In this document: one piece after another, positions 31,361 through 40,283 of the stretch
How the letters are laid out: each line of letters opens with the position of its first letter
Position numbering within the stretch: position 1 is the first letter of the stretch
Source of the DNA: Nitrospirota bacterium
GTDB lineage: Bacteria; Nitrospirota; Nitrospiria; Nitrospirales; Nitrospiraceae
Direction: 5' to 3'
Assembly (NCBI GenBank): GCA_040757595.1
Contig: JBFLWP010000023.1
Span: forward strand, 1 to 42,369
Length of the DNA: 42,369 bases
The notes under the pieces: generated by a model
Databases searched by the model: none
What the model saw: only the letters and a program-made list of their open reading frames with translations
Told to the model about the DNA's origin: nothing
Position numbers and translations under genes: made by a program

Positions 31361-31912
31361 TCAGGCGGCGACCTCCTTCGGCGTGGCCGGTTGCTGCACG
31401 CCATTGACGAATCGGACGCCGACGTGGACCAGCGGCAGGAGCTCCGGCGCATTGAGCCGTCGGAAGGACTGTTCGGCGACTTGGAGCAGCTTCCAGATCA
31501 ACGCCGTGGCGGACTCGACCCGTTTGTCCCGCTTGGCCGCGGTGGTCCGCAGCCGGACCGCCGCAAACGGCGACTCGACCACGTTCGTCGTGCGCAGATG
31601 CCGCCAGTGCTCCCGCGGGAACGGATAAAACGTGACGAGCCGCTCCCAGTCATGGCCTAGCCGCGCGACGGCTTTAGGCGCCAGCGGTCGGAATCCGCTG
31701 GCTGAACTGGGCCCGGCGCCGCTCGCACGCAGCCTGCGTCTCGGCATACGGCATGGCCCTGAGCAAGGCCTTCGCCTCCCCATGGAGTGTCTTGGGCAGA
31801 GCGTCCAGCACGTTGAGGATCCGGTGGTTCCAACAGCGCTGCTCGACCGCCGTGGGTTGTTGTTCGGCCAGGGCCGCCCAGATCCCGAGATGGCCATCGG
31901 CCACCGTACAGC
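31361..31912 (-). pseudogene. IS256-family transposase remnant, frameshifted
   Basis: Two frames add up to the transposase C-terminal half: [48 protein letters not shown]..., then after a shift near 31690 the frame [51 protein letters not shown]... to TGA 31361. The N-terminal half is absent. It abuts an IS110 fragment at about 31912. Confidence 0.85.
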
Positions 31913-32398
31913 GCCAGGGCTGGAGCCCCCGCGCCCGTCAGGGACGCTCACCGCATACTTGGCCAGCGTCGCGTGCATCCGATTCTTCAACTGCGTCCGC
32001 TGCCGCACCAACACCATCCGCGTCCGCGGCAGGTCGCGCTGGTCGCGCAACGCCCCCGGGGGGATCCAGACGGTCGGCAGGGTGCCGGTGCGCTGGAGCC
32101 GATTGAGCCCGCGTGCGTCCAGCTTGTCCGTTTTGTTGAACATCCCCATCATCAGCTTCGCCTTGCGCGCGTGCACCAGCTGCGGTACCATCCCCGCCGC
32201 CTCAATCTCCTCCACACTCCAATACCAACTCCCGATCGTCTCCACGGCAACCGGAGAACCCCGGTCACACCCTTGCAAAAACTCCTGCAGTGCGCCCCGT
32301 TCGTGGGGGGACGCGCGCCTCTCGGGCGGGCCCACCAGTCGCTGGTTCCACAGACGCCAGCGTGTAATGCTTATGCGAGTCGAACGCGATATACTGCA
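31913..32398 (-). pseudogene. IS110-family transposase remnant, frameshifted and truncated
   Basis: Starts at ATG 32398 with [18 protein letters not shown] (DEDD-type IS110 N-terminus), shifts frame after REARVP, and continues [27 protein letters not shown]...[47 protein letters not shown]..., ending where the IS256 sequence begins. The C-terminal serine domain is missing. The long open frame covering both fragments is an accident of fusion. Confidence 0.85.
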
Positions 32399-32537
32399 TG
32401 CTGCGCCTCCCTCCTGCAGCGTCGCCGCGGTTGATTCCCCAACGCAGGATACCACCTGCGTGAGGGAGGCGCGCACCTTCATAACATCACATCTTTTGGT
32501 TATATCTCCCCGTGCTTAGGCGTCACCGTTCACGCAT
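32399..32537. other. Short non-coding stretch next to the IS110 fragment
   Basis: Holds a TCTTTTGGTTATATCTCC stretch (32492-32509) nearly repeated at 41174-41190 beside the IS1595 right end. Nothing else is supported. Confidence 0.4.
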
Positions 32538-33014
32538 CTATCCGATCGCGGCCGCGTCTCCGTGCGTGTCCAGGACATGACCAAAGAGGGTGAGTCTGCC
32601 GATCAACCGGCAGACATGCGGGGTGATCACGACCGGCTGTCCGGTATGGGCATGGAACTGACCGCTCAGAATATGCACGCTGGTGCGGTCCACGCGGACC
32701 ACGTCAAGCACGACTTCCTGGGTGGTGCTATCCGTGATGGTGAGTCTGGCCGGTTCTTGGAGGAGGAAGTCTTCTGGCGGCCGCACGCTCACGGCGAAGC
32801 GATCCTTTTCATTGAGGACCCAGGCATTGCGTCGGAGATGGGCGATCTGGGCGCCCTTGGCGGTATAGAGGTCCATCGTCAGCCACAGCCGAGCGGGCGA
32901 GGCATCGAGTTCCAGCACGAGTTGCTCTTTGCCTCGTACTTTCAGGATCCCGTTCGTGTTGCGGAAGACGTTGGAGCCTATTCGAAGATCCATCGTCTGA
33001 ATCTGCGCTCCCAT
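32538..33014 (-). CDS. Conserved hypothetical protein, paralogue of the protein at 8.0-8.4 kb
   Basis: 158 residues from ATG 33014 (GGAGAGGACC upstream). MDLRIGSNVFRNTNGILKVRGKEQLVLELDASPARLWLTMDLYTAKGAQIAHL aligns with the hsp20-proximal protein over its full length, and both end AAAIG/SAAIG. The C-terminal end differs in length. It follows the hybrid kinase gene by 40 bases, so it may be part of the signalling operon. Predicted all-beta, function unknown. Confidence 0.65.
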   Translation of the reverse strand: MGAQIQTMDLRIGSNVFRNTNGILKVRGKEQLVLELDASPARLWLTMDLYTAKGAQIAHLRRNAWVLNEKDRFAVSVRPPEDFLLQEPARLTITDSTTQEVVLDVVRVDRTSVHILSGQFHAHTGQPVVITPHVCRLIGRLTLFGHVLDTHGDAAAIG

Positions 33015-33054
33015 GGTCCTCTCCAAGACGTGGTCTGCCCTGCGCGAGACCATC

Positions 33055-36000
33055 TTACCGATTGAGCACCTCACGGATCTTGGCCGTGAGGGCGGCCGGC
33101 GTGAAGGGCTTCTGGATCAGGGCAATGCCGGGTTCCAACACCCCATGACGCGCGATCGCATCACTCGTGTATCCGGACATATAGAGCACCTTCATGTCCG
33201 GTCGCTGCGGGGTCAGACGATGGGCCAGCTCACGACCGCTCATCCCCGGCATGACCACATCGGTGAGCAAGAGGTGGATCGGCGCCTCATGGCGGGCGCT
33301 GATGGCCAGCGCCTCGTCGCCATGGCGGGCTTCGAGCACCCGGTAGCCCGCACTCTTCAGCGCCTCCCCTAAGAGCTCTCGGACAGCATCCTCGTCCTCG
33401 ACCAAGAGGACGGTCTCAGAGCCTGCAACGGGTTCCCCGGGGCGTTCTGACGGCGCGATTCGGTCTGGCTGGCCTGAGACCCGTGGCAGGTAGACCGTGA
33501 AGGTCGTGCCCTGCCCTGGCGCGCTGTGCACGGTAATGGCGCCCCCGCTCTGCGTCACGATCCCGTAGACGCTCGCCAGCCCGAGTCCCGTTCCCTGTCC
33601 CTGTGCCTTCGTAGTAAAGAACGGCTCGAAAATGCGGGCCTGGGTCTCGGCGTCCATGCCGTGGCCCGTGTCGGTGACCGCCAGCGACACATAGGGGCCG
33701 GGTGGGACCTCACCGAGAGATTTGGCCTGGCCGGTGTCCAGCTCGACGTTCGCCGTGGTGATCGTCAGCGTCCCACCATCCGGCATGGCGTCGCGGGCGT
33801 TGAGGACCAGGTTCATGATGACCTGCTCGATCTGGGCCTGGTCGGCCTGCACGCATCCGAGCCCGGGGTCGCGCACGTTTGCCAAGTGGATGTGCTCCCC
33901 GATGAGCCGCTGGAGCATCGTGCTCATGGCCGTCACGCAGTCGTTGAGACTCAGCACCCGGGGTTCCAGCACCTGCCTTCGGCCGAACGCCAGCAATTGA
34001 TGGGTTAGCGCGGCCGCCCGGTCCCCGGCTTTCTGGATTTCCAGTGGCAAACGGCGCAGCGGATGGTCCGCCCCGAGCTGCCGCACCAGGGCCGCACTGT
34101 ATCCGTTGATGACCGTCAGCAGGTTGTTGAAATCGTGGGCGATGCCGCCTGCCAGCCGGCCGATGGCCTCCAGTTTCTGCGCCTGCCACAGCTGGGCATG
34201 AAGGGCGGCTTCACGTTGCCGACGACGATCACTATCGAGGAGGACCCCGGCCGCCTGCGTCAGAAACTCCAGGGTGGCTTGCTCCGCCTCCGTGTACCCG
34301 CCCGGCCGATTCGCGACGCCGATCATGCCGACCACCTCCGGTCCGTGCAGGATGGGCACGCCGAGAAAGGCGTGGAGGGGCGGATGCCCAGCGGGGAGTC
34401 CTTTCGCCCGGGGATCCTGCTGCGGGGCGTTTGACAGGACCGTCGTCCCGGTGGTGATGACCCGACCGAACAAATTGTCGAGCGTCGTGAACTCCAGGTA
34501 GCCCACGGTCTGATAGGTGCGTAACGCCTGCTCGTAGAATGCGCGGTTGACCTCCCGGTCCCACCCGATGCCTTCGTGGGCGAGGATGCGCAGCACCGGC
34601 CCATCCGCAACAATTCCCACAAACCCGGATTCGCTGCGGGTCAGCCTCATCGCCGCCCGTAAGAACCGCAGGCTGGCGGCCCGCCAATCTCCATCCTCTA
34701 AGAACTTCGTCATGGCGTCGCTGACCGCCTGGACCTGGTCGGTTTTGGCCTGCAGCGCCTGCTCGGTGCGGACTCGGTCGGTGATGTCGTAACAGGACCC
34801 GATGTATCCGGCAAACCGGCCGTCGAGATCATGGTAGGGACGCCCCACGTCCAGGAGCCACCGATAGGTGCCATCGTACCGGCGCAGGCGGTATTCCATT
34901 TCAAAGGGCCGGCGCGCCTGGAAGGCCTCCTGGTACGTGGCGCGGCACCGACGTTCGTCCTCCGGATGGACGCCTTCGGCCCAGCCGTCGCCGAGCTCCT
35001 GCTCCAAGGCCCGACCAGTGAAGGCCAACCAGCTCGTGTTGAAGTAATCGCACCGGGCATCGACCCCTGATCGCCAGATCGGCGTGGGAAAGTCGTCGAA
35101 GAGATGCCAGACAAAATCGCGCGAGCGCGCGAGGCTTTGCTCGGCCTGTCGTTGCTGGGTGATGTCACGCATGCTCCAGACCCGCCCGACCGCCTGAGGG
35201 CCCAGGCGCCGGACGAGCGCGGCCACTTCCACGGTTCTCCCGTCCTTCACGGTCCAGACCGTCCGGCTCTCGGCCTCGGGATGGGAGGCGAGGTGCTGCG
35301 CCTGCGCAAGAAAGTCCCCCTGGTCCTGCAAGTGCGCGGCCACCAGCTCCAGCACGCGGGTCCCGTCCCCGGTTGCCAGCACGGGCTCGGGAATGGACCA
35401 CATCTCGAAGAATCTCCGATTCCCGTTCTCGATCATCCCGCGATGATCGAGCACGAGGATCCCATCCGTGGCCGCTTCCAGCGTCGCGCGAAGGAGCGAC
35501 AGCGTGTGCGCGAGGTCCCGGTCCGTCTGCTTGCGGGCCGTACAGTCCCGGGCGATGCCGGCGGTGGCGTGGAAGCGGCGCTGGCGATCGTAGACTCCGG
35601 CGGCACTGACTTCGAAATCCCGGGCGGTGCCGGCCTTGGTCAGGAGTCGGACATCCAGACGGCGGGTCGCCCGGATCCCGGTCCGCCGCTCATGAAACTG
35701 GCGACCGCAACGGGGAAAGTCCTCCGGGTGAAAGAATCGGGAGTAGTGCGTCCCGAGGACCTCCTCGGGCTGGTACCCGAGGATGGAGGTCACGGCCGCG
35801 CTGATGTAGCGGAAACAGCCCGCCTCATCCAGCTCATAGACGATATCGGTCATGTTCTCGATGAGGCGGCGGTAGCGGTCCTCCGTGCGCGCCAGCAGGA
35901 AGCGCAGGTGGCGCTTGTCCAGCACCTCCCGGACCACCAGGGGGACTTCCAGGAGGAGATTGCGGGACTTGGCCAGGTAGTAGTCGGCGCCGGCCCGCAT

Positions 36001-36294
36001 CGCCTGCACCGCCACATGCTCGTCGCCGTGGCCGGTCAGCATGATGAGGCCGGCGTCAGGGGCCAGTTGCCTGAACTCTGGGAGCGCCTCCAACCCGCTC
36101 TGCCCGGGGAGCTTGTTATCCAACAGGATCAACGTCACGTCCAGGCGCGCGACCTTGGCCAGCCCCTCTTCTGCCGAGCGGGCGACTTCAATGGCACACC
36201 CTGGGCATTCTTCCGACAGGGCGAGGGTCGCGAGCTCGATGTCATCCGGCTGATCGTCCACGATCAGCACTCGTTCGCCGTGCGTCTCAGTCAT
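33055..36294 (-). CDS. Hybrid sensor histidine kinase (REC-PAS-PAS-PAS-GAF-HisKA-HATPase-REC)
   Basis: 1079 residues from ATG 36294; the frame upstream to 36363 is arginine-rich spacer. Order: receiver (about 5-120, VLIVDDQ, LILLDNKLPG), PAS (140-255), PAS (270-390), PAS (400-525, with the PAC end RWLLDVGRPYHDLDG), GAF (555-705), HisKA with His in LAGGIAHDFNNLL (about 745), HATPase with NLVLNARDAM, DTGHGM, GTGLGLASVYG (850-960), and a C-terminal receiver (VLLVEDED, LLLTDVVMPG, KPFT). No transmembrane helix, so it is cytosolic and probably fed by phosphotransfer. Confidence 0.93.
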   Translation of the reverse strand: MTETHGERVLIVDDQPDDIELATLALSEECPGCAIEVARSAEEGLAKVARLDVTLILLDNKLPGQSGLEALPEFRQLAPDAGLIMLTGHGDEHVAVQAMRAGADYYLAKSRNLLLEVPLVVREVLDKRHLRFLLARTEDRYRRLIENMTDIVYELDEAGCFRYISAAVTSILGYQPEEVLGTHYSRFFHPEDFPRCGRQFHERRTGIRATRRLDVRLLTKAGTARDFEVSAAGVYDRQRRFHATAGIARDCTARKQTDRDLAHTLSLLRATLEAATDGILVLDHRGMIENGNRRFFEMWSIPEPVLATGDGTRVLELVAAHLQDQGDFLAQAQHLASHPEAESRTVWTVKDGRTVEVAALVRRLGPQAVGRVWSMRDITQQRQAEQSLARSRDFVWHLFDDFPTPIWRSGVDARCDYFNTSWLAFTGRALEQELGDGWAEGVHPEDERRCRATYQEAFQARRPFEMEYRLRRYDGTYRWLLDVGRPYHDLDGRFAGYIGSCYDITDRVRTEQALQAKTDQVQAVSDAMTKFLEDGDWRAASLRFLRAAMRLTRSESGFVGIVADGPVLRILAHEGIGWDREVNRAFYEQALRTYQTVGYLEFTTLDNLFGRVITTGTTVLSNAPQQDPRAKGLPAGHPPLHAFLGVPILHGPEVVGMIGVANRPGGYTEAEQATLEFLTQAAGVLLDSDRRRQREAALHAQLWQAQKLEAIGRLAGGIAHDFNNLLTVINGYSAALVRQLGADHPLRRLPLEIQKAGDRAAALTHQLLAFGRRQVLEPRVLSLNDCVTAMSTMLQRLIGEHIHLANVRDPGLGCVQADQAQIEQVIMNLVLNARDAMPDGGTLTITTANVELDTGQAKSLGEVPPGPYVSLAVTDTGHGMDAETQARIFEPFFTTKAQGQGTGLGLASVYGIVTQSGGAITVHSAPGQGTTFTVYLPRVSGQPDRIAPSERPGEPVAGSETVLLVEDEDAVRELLGEALKSAGYRVLEARHGDEALAISARHEAPIHLLLTDVVMPGMSGRELAHRLTPQRPDMKVLYMSGYTSDAIARHGVLEPGIALIQKPFTPAALTAKIREVLNR

Positions 36295-36355
36295 TGCACC
36301 GTCTCGTGGTGGCCTGGTCGTGCGTCTGCGCTCGGGGCTCCGACGTGACGGGCGG

Positions 36356-36823
36356 TTACGCACCCGGGCCGCCGCCGCGCCCGTTCAGGACCGGCGGGGT
36401 GTTGGTGAGCACCCAGTAGAGTTCTAGCGTCTTGATCGTCTCAATGAACTTTTCGAACAGGACGGGCTTCTGGATATAGGAGTTCACCCCCAGGTCGTAG
36501 GAACGGACGATGTCCTCGTCCCGCTTGGAGGTCGTGAGCACCACGACCGGAATGCGCCGCAAAATGGGTTCCTGCTTGATCCGCTGGAGGACCTGGATGC
36601 CGTCCACGAGGGGCAGCCGGAGGTCCAGCAGGATCAGGCCGGGCAGTCTGGCCGGCGGCGTCGGGGTCGGGCCTGCGCCGAAGAGATATCGTATGGCAGC
36701 CTCCCCATCCCGGATCACGGTCAACTGATTGACCACCTTCCCGGCGCTCAACGCTTCTTGGGTCAGTTCGATGTCGTCTTGGTTGTCTTCGACCAGGAGA
36801 ATGTCCACGGATTCCATTGTCAC
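36356..36823 (-). CDS. Rcp1-type single-domain response regulator
   Basis: 155 residues from GTG 36823 (ATG 36817 also possible, GGAG upstream). Acidic pocket VEDNQDD, phosphoacceptor in LILLDLRLPLVDG, Thr/Ser in VVLTTS, Lys in IQKPV, then the C-terminal helix ELYWVLTNTPP typical of Rcp1/phytochrome-kinase partners. No output domain, so it passes phosphate between kinases. It sits between the two kinase genes in one operon. Confidence 0.92.
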   Translation of the reverse strand: MTMESVDILLVEDNQDDIELTQEALSAGKVVNQLTVIRDGEAAIRYLFGAGPTPTPPARLPGLILLDLRLPLVDGIQVLQRIKQEPILRRIPVVVLTTSKRDEDIVRSYDLGVNSYIQKPVLFEKFIETIKTLELYWVLTNTPPVLNGRGGGPGA

Positions 36824-36877
36824 AGTGCTCCTTCTCGCCCCGTCGGTCGGTTGTTGCGTCCAAGGACTGCAGGAGGG

Positions 36878-39595
36878 TCATGGACCTGATGAGCTGGAAT
36901 CGTCCTGTGCGCGATCGGCGGGCTCGCCTCCTTCAGGCACGCGAGGAATCGTGAAGAAGAAGGTGCTGCCCTGGCCCTCGACCGACTCCACCCAGATCCG
37001 GCCCCGATGAAAGTCCACGATCCGCTTCGCGATGGCCAGGCCGATCCCCGTGCCTTCATACTGCTCCGGCAGGTGGAGTCGGCGGAATAACTGGAAGATC
37101 TGGTCATGAAAGCGCGAGGGAATGCCGATCCCCTGGTCCCGGACCCAGAAGGTGGCCGTCCCGTCCTCCGCGCGGCCGCCCACGGTGATCCGCGGCGGCT
37201 CCCCGGGTCTCACGTACTTGATCGCGTTCGTCAGCAGGTTCTGCCAGACCTGCGCCAAGCGGACCCGATCGCCCCAGACGTCCGGCAGCGTCCCTTCGTA
37301 GCGCAGCTCGGCCCCGTGCCTCTGCAGCGATTCGCCGAGCTCCGCCCGGACCTGGCCGACCACCTGCTCCATGCGGACCATCTCGAAGGGATGGGTGATC
37401 CGCTCGATCCGGGAGTATTCCAGGAGATCGTTGATCAGATTCGCCATTCGCCTGCTGCCGGACTGGATGCGGGCGAGATAATGCCGCTCTCGCTCATCCA
37501 GCCGTCCCGCTGTCCGCTTGAGGAGCAGCTCGGCAAAGCCGTGGATGCCCCGTAGGGGCGTCTGGAGATCATGCGAAACGGCATAGACGAAGCTCTCCAG
37601 TTCCGCGTTGCTCGTCCGGAGGGCGGCCTCCAATCGTTTGGCGGCCGTGATGTCCTTGCTGAGGCCGACGGTGCCCAGCGGCCGACCCTCAGGATCCCGG
37701 TGGGGCGAGAGGGTCAGGCTGATCGTCACCGGACGGCCGTCCTTGGCGCGGAGCCGGACCTCCCGGCCGACGACATGGCCCGTTGCCTCCAACTCGGCCA
37801 GGACCGCCTGCCGCTCCTGGGGGTCCCCATACAGGTCCGCGATCGGCGTGCCAAGCACCTCGGCTGCCGCATAGCCCAGCACCTGCTCCGCCCCCCGGTT
37901 GAACCGGGTGATCCGTCCCTCTCGATCGGTGAAGATGATGAGGTCCGGCGAATGGTCCAGCACGTTCGCCAGTTGCGCCTGGGCCGCCCGGTGCTGCGCT
38001 TCGGCCTGGCGCACCTCGTCCAGCAGCCGGACATTCTCGATCACGACGCCAGCCTGGGCCGCCAGCGCCGCGATCACCTGCGCGTCGGTCTCGGTGAACT
38101 CCTCCGTCCCCTGTTTCTCCGTGAGGTAGAGCTGTCCAAAGGGCTGGCCATGGGCCCGGATCACGACCCCCAGGAAGGACCGCATGGGCGGGTGATGGGG
38201 TGGGAACCCCACCGACGCCGGATGATGCGTGAGATCCGTCAGACGCAGGACGGAGCCGTCGGGTGGGAGGGCTCCCAACAGCCCCCGGCCCGTGGGGAGC
38301 CCGCCAATCGCCCGCTGGGTGGCGTCATCCATCCCGGAGACGATGAACGGGGGGAGTCGGGGATCGCCGGACTGGGGCAATGCGAGGGCGGCATACCGCG
38401 CCCCCGTCAGGTTCCGGGCCGCCTCCGTGATCTGCGACAGCAGGCGTTCCAAGTTGGGCTCGGCCGTGAGCGTCCGCGCCGTCTCGATCAAGGTCTGCAG
38501 CGCGGCGGCCCGTTCCTCGCTGACACGCACGGACGCCGTTAAGGCCTGGCTGGTCTCGTGCAGCGCCCGCTCTTCCCGCACCAACCACCGCACCGCCCAC
38601 ACCCCGAAGCCGGTCAGCGGCGCCACCACGAGCAGGCCGATGCCGCCCACCCGCCAGATGAGGCGGTCGATCGGCGCGTAGACGGCCGCGCGGTCCAGCC
38701 GCGCCAGGACGGTCCAGTCCAAGCCAAGGAAGCGGCCATAGCCGTGCGTCCGGGCATAGCCGGTCACGACCGGGACCCGGCGGCGGACATGCAATTCCTC
38801 CACAAAGCCGGACTGTCCCGCTCGCGCCTCCGCGGCTAGCCTGGCGGAGGGGAGCCCCTCTTCCAGCAGGTTCACCGGGCCTCCTGATTGAGGGGTCCGC
38901 TCCGTGATCACCGTGCCCTGACGATCCAGAAGCACCCAGTCATAGGGATGCCCCGCTTCCGCGGCCAGCCGACTCACCTGGTCCAGGAAGCGGCGCAGAA
39001 CGTCCAGCGAGATCCGGCTGCTCACCACCCCGCGGATCTCCCCATGTGGTCCACGGATGGGGGCGGAAAACGAAAGGGTCCCCGGCTGCCCACTCCCCGG
39101 AGCCAGCGAGGGGCCTTCGACCACCGGAGCGGGCACGGATCGCCGTCCCGCGACAAACCAGGCTTCCTGGCTCGCATCCCGGTCCAGTCGGCTCGAATCG
39201 GTGGAGGCCCGAACCCGCCCAGTGGCATCGGCGAGGTCGATCCAGGCGTAGTACCCGTAGGCGTCGCGCGCGAGCCGCAAGGCCGTCGCTTGCTCAGCCG
39301 ACGTGCCGGCGTGCAACGCCGGATGCTCGGCCAAGAGCTGGATGTCGCCCACCCGTTCGAACAGGAACCGGTCTAGGGCCTCGGCGGTGCTGACCGCGCG
39401 ACCGGCCAAGGCCGTCCCCCAGTCACGCACCAGCGCGGCCCGGACTGCGGCCAGCACATAGAGCCCCAACGCGACCCCGACGGTAAAGCAGACGAGGAGG
39501 ATCACGGGGAGGGTCACGCCAGACCACCGATGACGGTCCCGGGGAAGAGTGGGGGCGAGACCTCCTATGCGTGTATCGACGGAGCGGAGGATCAT
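36878..39595 (-). CDS. Membrane sensor histidine kinase (dCache-GAF-PAS-HisKA-HATPase)
   Basis: 905 residues from ATG 39595. Transmembrane helix 1 (about 27-50), periplasmic double-Cache sensor (50-330: WIDLADATGRVRASTD, QEAWFVAGR, FSAPIRGPHGEIRGVV), transmembrane helix 2 (about 338-362), GAF (395-550), PAS/PAC (570-690), HisKA with His in YAVSHDLQTPLRG (about 715), HATPase with NLLTNAIKY, DQGIGIP, GTGIGLAIAKRIV. It senses a small extracellular ligand. The Rcp1-type regulator is the next gene. Confidence 0.93.
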   Translation of the reverse strand: MILRSVDTRIGGLAPTLPRDRHRWSGVTLPVILLVCFTVGVALGLYVLAAVRAALVRDWGTALAGRAVSTAEALDRFLFERVGDIQLLAEHPALHAGTSAEQATALRLARDAYGYYAWIDLADATGRVRASTDSSRLDRDASQEAWFVAGRRSVPAPVVEGPSLAPGSGQPGTLSFSAPIRGPHGEIRGVVSSRISLDVLRRFLDQVSRLAAEAGHPYDWVLLDRQGTVITERTPQSGGPVNLLEEGLPSARLAAEARAGQSGFVEELHVRRRVPVVTGYARTHGYGRFLGLDWTVLARLDRAAVYAPIDRLIWRVGGIGLLVVAPLTGFGVWAVRWLVREERALHETSQALTASVRVSEERAAALQTLIETARTLTAEPNLERLLSQITEAARNLTGARYAALALPQSGDPRLPPFIVSGMDDATQRAIGGLPTGRGLLGALPPDGSVLRLTDLTHHPASVGFPPHHPPMRSFLGVVIRAHGQPFGQLYLTEKQGTEEFTETDAQVIAALAAQAGVVIENVRLLDEVRQAEAQHRAAQAQLANVLDHSPDLIIFTDREGRITRFNRGAEQVLGYAAAEVLGTPIADLYGDPQERQAVLAELEATGHVVGREVRLRAKDGRPVTISLTLSPHRDPEGRPLGTVGLSKDITAAKRLEAALRTSNAELESFVYAVSHDLQTPLRGIHGFAELLLKRTAGRLDERERHYLARIQSGSRRMANLINDLLEYSRIERITHPFEMVRMEQVVGQVRAELGESLQRHGAELRYEGTLPDVWGDRVRLAQVWQNLLTNAIKYVRPGEPPRITVGGRAEDGTATFWVRDQGIGIPSRFHDQIFQLFRRLHLPEQYEGTGIGLAIAKRIVDFHRGRIWVESVEGQGSTFFFTIPRVPEGGEPADRAQDDSSSSGP

Positions 39596-39809
39596 CAATG
39601 TGGCCGTACCTTCTCGCACATCGCTCAAACCTCTGTCAACACGAGGCAGGCCAGTGTCCCGCTCGGATCCACCAACGCACACCAACGGGACACAATGGAG
39701 CGAACCAGGCGATGGGACGTGGTCACGCCAGCCTCGTCACCGAGTCCCTTGCCCGCGTAGCGTCTCCATCCCCACCGCGGGGACCGGGCGTCGCGCCCGC
39801 GCGTGACCG

Positions 39810-40243
39810 TCAGGGGAAGCGTTCCGTGCCAGGACACGTCGCCGCTCCACTGGACAGACCAGGCGGAAGCGGCTGGCCCTTCAAGACGCGTTGGACGACG
39901 TCCTGTAGCGTCGCGAGGCGAACCGGCTTGTTAAGGAACGCCGTGACCCCATACCGGGCCGCACTAGTTCTGGTCGTCCAATCGCTGCAGGCGGTCACCA
40001 AGAGGATCGGCCGGTGTGGGATCATCGTGCAAAGCCATTCCAAGTACGCGAAACTCCCGCCGAGCATCTTCAAATCCGTGATAATCAGGGCCGGCGGCGA
40101 TTCCCGCACCACCGCAAGGCCTCGTCCCCGCTGTGGGCTTCGAGGAACCGGCTGGCGAGCCCCTTGAGCGCGTCGCCGATTACCTGTCGCATGGCCGGAT
40201 CATCGTCCGCCACGAGCACCACGGGGTTGTCTGCTTGCACCAT
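39810..40243 (-). pseudogene. Receiver-domain response regulator, frameshifted
   Basis: From ATG 40243 (GAGAGGAG upstream) the frame reads VVLVADDDPAMRQVIGDALKGLASRFLEAHSGDEAL, then is lost; the next frame continues VRESPPALIITDLKMLGGSFAYLEWL...ILLVTACSDW...FLNKPV to 39810. One base is missing near 40110. It would have been the first gene of the signalling operon. The IS1595 element lies 40 bases upstream. Confidence 0.75.
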
Positions 40244-40283
40244 CTCCTCTCCCTGTCCTGGATGCGCGAGGCTCGTCGAGATA

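Noticed and set aside
31361-32482. Novel 373-residue fused transposase
   Set aside because: It splits into IS110 and IS256 halves, each decayed and frameshifted.
34710-36348. Long plus-strand frames opposite the hybrid kinase
   Set aside because: The kinase domains are intact on the minus strand; the antisense frames have only compositional character.
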